9,607 nt of DNA from Gemmatimonadota bacterium. GTDB lineage: Bacteria; Gemmatimonadota; Gemmatimonadetes; Palauibacterales; Palauibacteraceae. The stretch lies in NCBI GenBank assembly GCA_016649455.1, contig JAENXO010000061.1, positions 1-9,607 of the forward strand, given 5' to 3'. The position numbers were made by a program, and so were the translations under genes. Below, in pieces: positions 6,518 to 9,607 of the stretch. Position 1 is the stretch's first letter. Each line of letters opens with the position of its first letter. The notes under the pieces were generated by a model. The model made no database searches and was not told where the DNA came from. It saw only the letters and a program-made list of their open reading frames with translations.

Positions 6518-6944
6518 TCAAGTATCGATCATGATCGGCTTGTCGAAGACACGCTGATCCTTTGTCATCGAGAATCCAGCCTTCTCGAAGAAGGCATGTG
6601 CGTCGACCCGGGTCGACCGGCTGCGAACGCGGAGTGTCTCGATCCCGCGCCCCGTCAGCCATGTCTCAGCTGCCCCGAGCAGGGCACTCCCGATCCCGCG
6701 CCTGCGATGATTCTCCTCCACCACGAATCCGCCGAGCTCCCCGAACGGGTTCGATTCTACTCGCATGGCAATGTACACGTGGATCCAGCCGACTACCGAC
6801 CCATCCTCCAGGCAGGCGACGAGCACTCGATGCTCCGGCGAAGCCTCCATCATTCGCGGCCGGGTATCCGAACTGGCTCGAAAGACTGGCGAGTATTGTC
6901 GTGTCGCCGACCGTGGCTGCGCGGACCTCCCCGTTCATTCTCAT
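6518..6944 (-). pseudogene. GNAT N-acetyltransferase broken by a frameshift
   Basis: Two minus-strand frames together make one GNAT acetyltransferase. The N-terminal part starts at 6944 (MRMNGEVRAATVGD, GGAGG 4 nt upstream; a second ATG at 6938 is 10 nt from it) and reads through SLSSQFGYPAA, the first strand and helix of the fold. It then leaves the family's sequence. The rest lies in the +1 frame from 6853: SPEHRVLVACLEDGSVVGWIHV, GELGGFVVEENHRRRGIGSALL (the acetyl-CoA loop with the RRRGIG version of Q/RxxGxG/A), then DAHAFFEKAGF and VFDKPI. About nine residues that relatives carry between GYP and the PEH block seem to be missing, which fits a small out-of-frame deletion. A shorter 111-aa protein could start at 6853 but would lack the first strand and helix. 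A sequencing error is possible. Confidence 0.7.
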
Positions 6945-7068
6945 ATCGCCTCCGTTCCGCGTCAGCAACATCATCACCGGACATGGTGACGTCCTCGAGG
7001 CCAGCCTCCCGGTCAGACAGATCCGCTCTCGGCAGCTCTCCGAAGGGTTCGTCTCAAGGCCGTCCGAA

Positions 7069-7096
7069 GGCAAGTCCACGGCAAGCGGTCTTGCCG
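7069..7096. repeat. GGCAAG repeats and perfect 7-bp hairpin
   Basis: CGGCAAG (7079-7085), the tetraloop CGGT and CTTGCCG (7090-7096) form a perfect 7-bp stem. A further GGCAAG stands at 7069-7074, exactly 11 bp ahead of the copy at 7080-7085. No T-run follows on either strand, so a terminator is unlikely. It may be a binding site for a second regulator upstream of the XRE promoter. Confidence 0.45.
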
Positions 7097-7102
7097 GATT
7101 GT

Positions 7103-7143
7103 GTGTACAGTTGTCTTGACATTATGTATAGCTACCTGTACAT
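7103..7143. promoter_or_regulatory. Predicted XRE operator: three 10-bp half-sites
   Basis: Three copies of a half-site near ATGTACAGGT surround the XRE promoter. Copy 1 is GTGTACAGTT at 7103-7112 (8 of 10). Copy 2 is ATGTATAGCT at 7124-7133 (8 of 10). Copy 3 is the same motif on the opposite strand at 7134-7143 (10 of 10, read ACCTGTACAT on the plus strand). Copies 2 and 3 abut as a 20-bp imperfect palindrome; copy 1 lies 21 bp upstream of copy 2, two helical turns. Copy 3 covers the predicted -10 box, so binding should block RNA polymerase. Autorepression by the XRE protein encoded next to it is the natural reading. Confidence 0.65.
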
Positions 7144-7144
7144 T
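7116..7144 (+). promoter_or_regulatory. Sigma70-type promoter of the XRE cassette
   Basis: A perfect -35 box TTGACA at 7116-7121 is followed, after 17 bp, by TACATT at 7139-7144 (4 of 6 matches to TATAAT). The predicted transcription start, 5-7 nt after the -10 box, falls on or next to the ATG at 7150, so the transcript may be leaderless. Confidence 0.6.
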
Positions 7145-7149
7145 TTGGT

Positions 7150-7380
7150 ATGGGCGAAAAACACGACGTACGGAATCACGTGAAGCGCCACCGGCGCCAG
7201 CTGCACGACATGACGCAGCAGGAGCTGGCCGAGCGTGTCGGAGTCACCCGTCAGACGATCCTTTCGATCGAGCGGGGGCGATACAACCCATCCGTCGGAC
7301 TCGCTCTAAGACTCTCCGAGGTGTTCGGCGTTCCCGTGGAAGAACTTTTTGAGATCGAACTGGAGACAGGCAATGGCTGA
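7150..7380 (+). CDS. XRE/HTH_3 family transcriptional regulator (YozG-like)
   Basis: A 76-aa protein consisting almost only of a Cro/C1-type helix-turn-helix domain. A basic N-terminus (HVKRHRRQLHDM) leads into MTQQELAERVGVTRQTILSIERGRYNPSVGLALRLSEVFGVPVEELFEIE (about 21-70). TQQELAERVGVTRQT is the HTH, and RQTILSIERGRYNPS is the mark of the YozG-like subgroup. It has no sensor domain and presumably binds DNA as a dimer. It overlaps the next gene by 8 bp (ATGGCTGA), and the three plus-strand genes form one unit. No SD precedes the ATG, and the promoter places the transcript start at about this codon. Palindromic half-sites over the promoter suggest it represses itself and the cassette. Small XRE genes beside a membrane protein are a common pairing in bacteria and archaea. 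Confidence 0.92.
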   Translation: MGEKHDVRNHVKRHRRQLHDMTQQELAERVGVTRQTILSIERGRYNPSVGLALRLSEVFGVPVEELFEIELETGNG

Positions 7381-8110
7381 CCCGACCAACGGGAGAGCAC
7401 TCCCCGCGCCCGCCGGACTGATCGCTGGTGCTCTGGTCATCGTGGGCGTTCTTCTGTGGATGTTCGTGAACAAGGGTCTGCTCGTCGTTGCGGGTCTCGG
7501 AGCGTTTGGACCGGGAATCCTCCGGGAGCTCGGCTGGCTCAATGACCAGGACGAATTTCAGCGGCAGGCCGCGCGCCGGGCCGGGTACCATGCCTGGCTG
7601 GTCGGAGGTCTGGCCGCCGTCCTCATTCTCTCCGTGCTCCAGTGGGGAAAGCAGGGCGCCGAGGTTTCGATTGAGTGGATCGGGCTGATCCTGGCTCTCA
7701 TGTGGCTGACCTGGCTGTTCAGCGCTCTGCTGACCTACTGGGGCGCCAGGCGGACGACGACTGTCGTGCTGCTGATCTTCGGATCCTTCTGGCTGGTGTT
7801 CGGAGTGGCGACGATCATCAGCGAAGCGGCCCAGGGCAGGACCGCTTCCAGCCTGCTCACGAACCTGCTGGGGGTGCTCGCGGGAATCACGATCGTAGGA
7901 CCGTTCTTCCTCGGTGCCTGGGCCGTGCACAGGTGGCCCAGGATCACGGGGAGCGTGCTCGTCGCCGTAGCCTCCCTGTTCACATGGCAGTTCGGTCCGT
8001 GGGGCAAGGACGACTGGTCCACGCAGCTCCTCACCCTGACGCTCCTGGCGCTTCCTCTGCTGGCGTGCGGGGTCGCCCTGCTGCGGGATGGTCGATCGGA
8101 GGAATCATGA
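7373..8110 (+). CDS. Polytopic membrane protein of the XRE cassette
   Basis: A 245-aa protein with about seven or eight predicted membrane segments, roughly at residues 12-31, 33-50, 72-90, 99-123, 128-150, 161-186, 190-208 and 216-237. Between segments two and three a charged loop reads ELGWLNDQDEFQRQAARRAGYHAW (52-75). This loosely recalls the DExxxxxxxxA loop of small membrane proteins often encoded beside YozG-like regulators, but the match is weak and I do not recognise the family. Aromatic residues are abundant (WLTWLF, FGSFWLVFG, FTWQFGPWG). The start at 7373 is preferred over an in-frame TTG at 7349 because GGAG lies 7 nt upstream. Its ATG lies inside the end of the regulator gene, and its stop overlaps the next start as ATGA. 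Its role may be to sense the membrane state or carry a solute; neither is shown. Confidence 0.85.
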   Translation: MADPTNGRALPAPAGLIAGALVIVGVLLWMFVNKGLLVVAGLGAFGPGILRELGWLNDQDEFQRQAARRAGYHAWLVGGLAAVLILSVLQWGKQGAEVSIEWIGLILALMWLTWLFSALLTYWGARRTTTVVLLIFGSFWLVFGVATIISEAAQGRTASSLLTNLLGVLAGITIVGPFFLGAWAVHRWPRITGSVLVAVASLFTWQFGPWGKDDWSTQLLTLTLLALPLLACGVALLRDGRSEES

Positions 8111-8760
8111 CGTCTCCCGATCGGGTGCATCGAGGCGCCCTTCTGGCAGCGGTCCTGTTCGCCGCCCTGCCCTGGGTCGGCTGCAGGAAGATGAGTGAGT
8201 TGATCGAAGATGAATCCGTGGGAATGAACGGCGGATTCGAACACGCGCGAGATGGCGTGCCCGTCAACTGGCTCGTGTACAACTCCGAGACCGTCAAGGA
8301 AGGTGGCGATTTCGACATCATCCTCGACACGAAGGACTTCAAGGAGGGACGGCAGTCCCTGAAGTTCCTGATTCGCGAGTGCTCGGCAATCGGGGGGTGG
8401 CATTCGCCCGGGATCGCCCGGGAGTACCCCGCGCTCTCCGGAGAAACGTATCTGATCAGTCTCTGGGTCAAGGGCGAAGGAAGCGCATACCTGGTGCGCA
8501 TCGGCGGCGTAGACGCCTGGAACGGCGACTACGAGACGGTCGACTCTTTCGATCCCGCGTCGGACGGCTGGAAGTTGGTCGAATACGAGTTCACGACGCC
8601 CGGCGAGTACGAGACGATCCGATTCGAACTGAACGCGCTCTCGCCAGGTAGCCTATGGGTTGACGACGTCCGGATCGAGCTCGTCGATCAGGGCAGTAGC
8701 GGTCGTCCCACTTCGGGATCCCAAAACCGATCAGACCGCCGACCAGCCTACACCATGTAG
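8107..8760 (+). CDS. Predicted lipoprotein with CBM4/9-like jelly-roll domain
   Basis: A 217-aa secreted protein. A hydrophobic N-terminus (ALLAAVLFAALPWVGC) ends at Cys26, a probable but atypical lipobox (WVGC; Trp rather than Leu at -3). The rest looks like one beta-jelly-roll of the carbohydrate-binding CBM4/9 type: MNGGFEHARDGVPVNW (40-55), then FKEGRQSLKFLI (78-89), YLISLWVKGEG (115-125), DGWKLVEYEFTTP (153-165) and the closing SLWVDDVRIEL (182-192). Such domains bind glycans; binding residues cannot be picked here. The last 25 residues are polar and probably disordered. GGAGG lies 4 nt before the ATG, which overlaps the membrane-protein stop as ATGA, so expression is tied to the XRE regulator. 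Its 3' end overlaps a convergent gene by 13 bp. Confidence 0.8.
   Translation: MTSPDRVHRGALLAAVLFAALPWVGCRKMSELIEDESVGMNGGFEHARDGVPVNWLVYNSETVKEGGDFDIILDTKDFKEGRQSLKFLIRECSAIGGWHSPGIAREYPALSGETYLISLWVKGEGSAYLVRIGGVDAWNGDYETVDSFDPASDGWKLVEYEFTTPGEYETIRFELNALSPGSLWVDDVRIELVDQGSSGRPTSGSQNRSDRRPAYTM
8748..8760. other. Convergent 13-bp gene overlap on a small palindrome
   Basis: CTACA-CCA-TGTAG is a perfect 5-bp inverted repeat whose two ends are the TAG stop codons of the plus-strand lipoprotein gene and the minus-strand VOC gene. Both genes end on it, so the 3' ends overlap by exactly 13 bp and there is no room for a separate terminator. RNA polymerases from both sides must run into the facing gene or collide. 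Confidence 0.85.
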
Positions 8761-9140
8761 AATTCCCAGGCGATTCGATCCGGATCTTTGAACGCCACGT
8801 AGTTCTTGCCGAGCGCGTCGTCGAACTTCACACCGGTGTTCTCGACACCGGCATCGGCGAGGGCTCTGGCGACCCTCTCGAGCTCCTGCTCGTCTTCGCA
8901 GCCGATCGCCAGGTGATCCAGTCCGACACGGTGAGGATTGAACACGTCGTTCGCCGGCATCCCCTCGTCGGGCCCGCGGATTCCGATCGCATTGCCACCG
9001 GCCAGGAAGATCAGAAGTCCGGGGACCTCGAGTGCCACGGGGAATCCCAGCGTCTCCTTGTAGAATCGGGCCGAACGGTCGAAGTCGCTGACTCGAAGTG
9101 CCACGTGGTGAACGCCGGGAGTGCTGATGTTGATTCCCAT
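8748..9140 (-). CDS. VOC family protein (glyoxalase/bleomycin resistance fold)
   Basis: A 130-aa vicinal oxygen chelate protein, the usual length of the group. Seen are VHHVALRVSDFDRSARFYKETLGF (10-33), LLIFLAGGNAIGIRGP (42-57), HRVGLDHLAIGCED (70-83) and the closing VAFKDPDRIAWEFYMV (115-130). Likely metal ligands are His12, His76 and Glu126, so a metal site is intact. It is distinct from the 106-aa VOC protein in the minus-strand run and much closer to classical glyoxalase I/fosfomycin-resistance-like members; the substrate is unknown. The start at 9140 is chosen because AGGAAGG lies 8 nt upstream and the fold starts 10 residues later; an open frame back to 9299 runs through the small membrane-protein gene and is not family-like. 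It follows the small membrane-protein gene by 68 bp. Confidence 0.9.
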   Translation of the reverse strand: MGINISTPGVHHVALRVSDFDRSARFYKETLGFPVALEVPGLLIFLAGGNAIGIRGPDEGMPANDVFNPHRVGLDHLAIGCEDEQELERVARALADAGVENTGVKFDDALGKNYVAFKDPDRIAWEFYMV

Positions 9141-9177
9141 TCTGAGAGCCTTCCTTCTTGGGGTCAGGAGCAGACGA

Positions 9178-9208
9178 ACGAGATCCGGACCTGAAAGGGG
9201 AATCTCGT
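9178..9208. repeat. 7-bp inverted repeat after the small membrane-protein gene
   Basis: ACGAGAT (9178-9184) and ATCTCGT (9202-9208) are perfect inverted repeats around a 17-nt loop, abutting the stop codon of the small membrane-protein gene. No T-run follows on the minus strand. It could slow or protect the 3' end of that message before the VOC gene; a classical terminator is unlikely. Confidence 0.35.
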
Positions 9209-9382
9209 CTACTGGTACTTGATCGCGTAGTAGATCACGTAGAACCACGAGAACACGCCATGTACGATCGCCCAGATGATCGATTTGTTCGCGGTCCACG
9301 AAATCGCGATCGCGAGAGCGGTTCCAAATCCGATACCCGCCCTGGCTACGTCCTTCGAACTCGACATCTTTCGGTCACCCAC
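9209..9382 (-). CDS. Small hydrophobic membrane protein (52-57 aa)
   Basis: A very short gene. From the ATG at 9367 the product is 52 aa: MSSSKDVARAGIGFGTALAI, then AISWTANKSIIWAIVHGVFS, then WFYVIYYAIKYQ. Two hydrophobic segments are joined by WTANKSI, so it is probably a two-pass hairpin in the inner membrane. The GIGFGTALAIAISW...IIWAIVHG pattern reminds me of small conserved hydrophobic proteins in other bacteria, but no function is known to me. A GTG at 9382 in the same frame (57 aa, adding MGDRK) is favoured because GGGAGG (9388-9393) stands 5 nt before it; the ATG at 9367 lacks an SD at normal distance. Another ATG immediately after the SD opens an out-of-frame 12-codon frame. The stop at 9209-9211 is followed by a hairpin and then the VOC gene. 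Confidence 0.75.
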   Translation of the reverse strand: MGDRKMSSSKDVARAGIGFGTALAIAISWTANKSIIWAIVHGVFSWFYVIYYAIKYQ

Positions 9383-9387
9383 ATCTT

Positions 9388-9393
9388 CCTCCC
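9388..9393 (-). promoter_or_regulatory. SD that favours a GTG start for the small membrane protein
   Basis: GGGAGG, read on the minus strand, is 5 nt from GTG (9380-9382) and 20 nt from the in-frame ATG (9365-9367). The spacing favours GTG. Confidence 0.55.
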
Positions 9394-9469
9394 TGCTTTC
9401 TGGATACTAGAACACGACGCCGAGCACTCGGAGGCAGAGACGACAGCTAGTTCGGGTCTGCTTCTTCGA

Positions 9470-9607
9470 TCATGGATCGGACACTCGATCGGGCCAGTCC
9501 TGTGAATCGATGGCTTCTAGGGTGGGCACGATCAATTCCGCCCAGCTTTCGCCGTCGTCAAAGTAGAACGCGCCGAGGATGACCATGAACGACGTCCGGC
9601 CGCGACA
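9470..9607 (-). CDS. C-terminal fragment of an unrecognised protein (5' end beyond window)
   Basis: The last 45 residues of a minus-strand reading frame that enters from the right edge: RGRTSFMVILGAFYFDDGES, then WAELIVPTLEAIDSQDWPDRV, ending SDP and TGA at 9470-9472. It holds a hydrophobic strand-like part (SFMVILGAFYF) and an amphipathic helix-like part (WAELIVPTLEAID), and its codon use fits the neighbours. I do not recognise a family. It would lie 87 bp upstream of the small membrane-protein gene on the same strand. An internal ATG at 9584-9586 has no SD, so the true start is probably outside the window. Confidence 0.5.
   Translation of the reverse strand, partial: CRGRTSFMVILGAFYFDDGESWAELIVPTLEAIDSQDWPDRVSDP

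Larger units (their letters stand above)
6945..7149. other. Divergent intergenic region
   Basis: 205 bp separate the GNAT remnant (minus) from the XRE gene (plus). The part next to the XRE gene holds its promoter, an operator-like set of half-sites and a hairpin, listed separately. Between about 6960 and 7065 I see no clear gene or site. An open frame extends in from the GNAT side up to 7079 but looks unlike the family and has no SD of its own. A minus-strand promoter must lie here if the GNAT/SBP-like genes have their own, but I cannot point to one. Confidence 0.6.

Noticed and set aside
6945..7079. N-terminal extension of the GNAT frame up to 7079
   Set aside because: No SD, not GNAT-like, and GGAGG precedes the ATG at 6944; more likely non-coding.
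7349..7372. TTG start upstream for the membrane protein
   Set aside because: No SD at proper distance; ATG 7373 has GGAG 7 nt upstream.
9141..9299. Extended N-terminus of the 130-aa VOC protein
   Set aside because: It runs through the small membrane-protein gene in another frame, and the ATG at 9140 has a good SD.
9415..9440. CCGAG/CTCGG inverted repeat at about 9419-9432 as a terminator
   Set aside because: Loop too short for a full stem and no T-run on either strand.
1..9607. CRISPR arrays, tRNA or rRNA genes, insertion sequences, prophage genes
   Set aside because: Looked for repeats, cloverleaf arms and transposase-like products on both strands; found none.

Overview
The window is GC-rich, densely packed bacterial chromosome. 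It reads as a Gram-negative-type genome: many products carry signal peptides or lipoboxes, and genes follow clear GGAGG-type Shine-Dalgarno (SD) sites. Lineage cannot be proven from the sequence. The mix of predicted lipoproteins, a selenium-binding-protein relative, VOC and SDR enzymes and exported serine hydrolases would suit an environmental Gemmatimonadota- or Acidobacteriota-like organism, but that is a guess. I see no tRNA, rRNA, CRISPR array, transposase, integrase or phage gene.

Left and centre (about 1-6944): ten genes, all on the minus strand. In transcription order they are a broken GNAT acetyltransferase, a selenium-binding-protein-like (SBP56-like) protein with an odd N-terminal arm, an ABM-type small monooxygenase-fold protein, an alpha/beta-hydrolase lipoprotein, an EEP-family (endonuclease/exonuclease/phosphatase) lipoprotein, an exported NTF2/SnoaL-like protein, a one-domain VOC protein, an SDR dehydrogenase, an exported YkuD-like L,D-transpeptidase-fold protein, and a class C beta-lactamase-like serine hydrolase cut by the left edge. 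Two gene pairs overlap by exactly 11 bp and most other gaps are under 35 bp. Transcription as one or a few operons is therefore likely; gaps of 113 bp and 64 bp are possible breaks.

Middle-right (6945-8760): a 205-bp divergent intergenic region leads into a compact plus-strand cassette of three overlapping genes: a small XRE-family repressor, a polytopic membrane protein, and a predicted lipoprotein with a carbohydrate-binding-module-like jelly roll. The repressor's promoter carries three copies of a 10-bp half-site related to ATGTACAGGT around a TTGACA -35 box. The start codon lies where transcription should begin, so the mRNA may be leaderless. This is the best candidate here for a small undescribed regulated system.

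Right end (8748-9607): minus strand again. A VOC protein converges on the cassette with a 13-bp overlap of the 3' ends. A very small hydrophobic protein (52-57 aa) lies upstream of it, and the C-terminus of an unrecognised protein enters from the right edge.

Functionally, the minus-strand run combines cytoplasmic redox or ring-modifying folds (SDR, VOC, ABM) with exported hydrolases. It could be a small-molecule catabolic or detoxification cluster, but no substrate can be read from the sequence.
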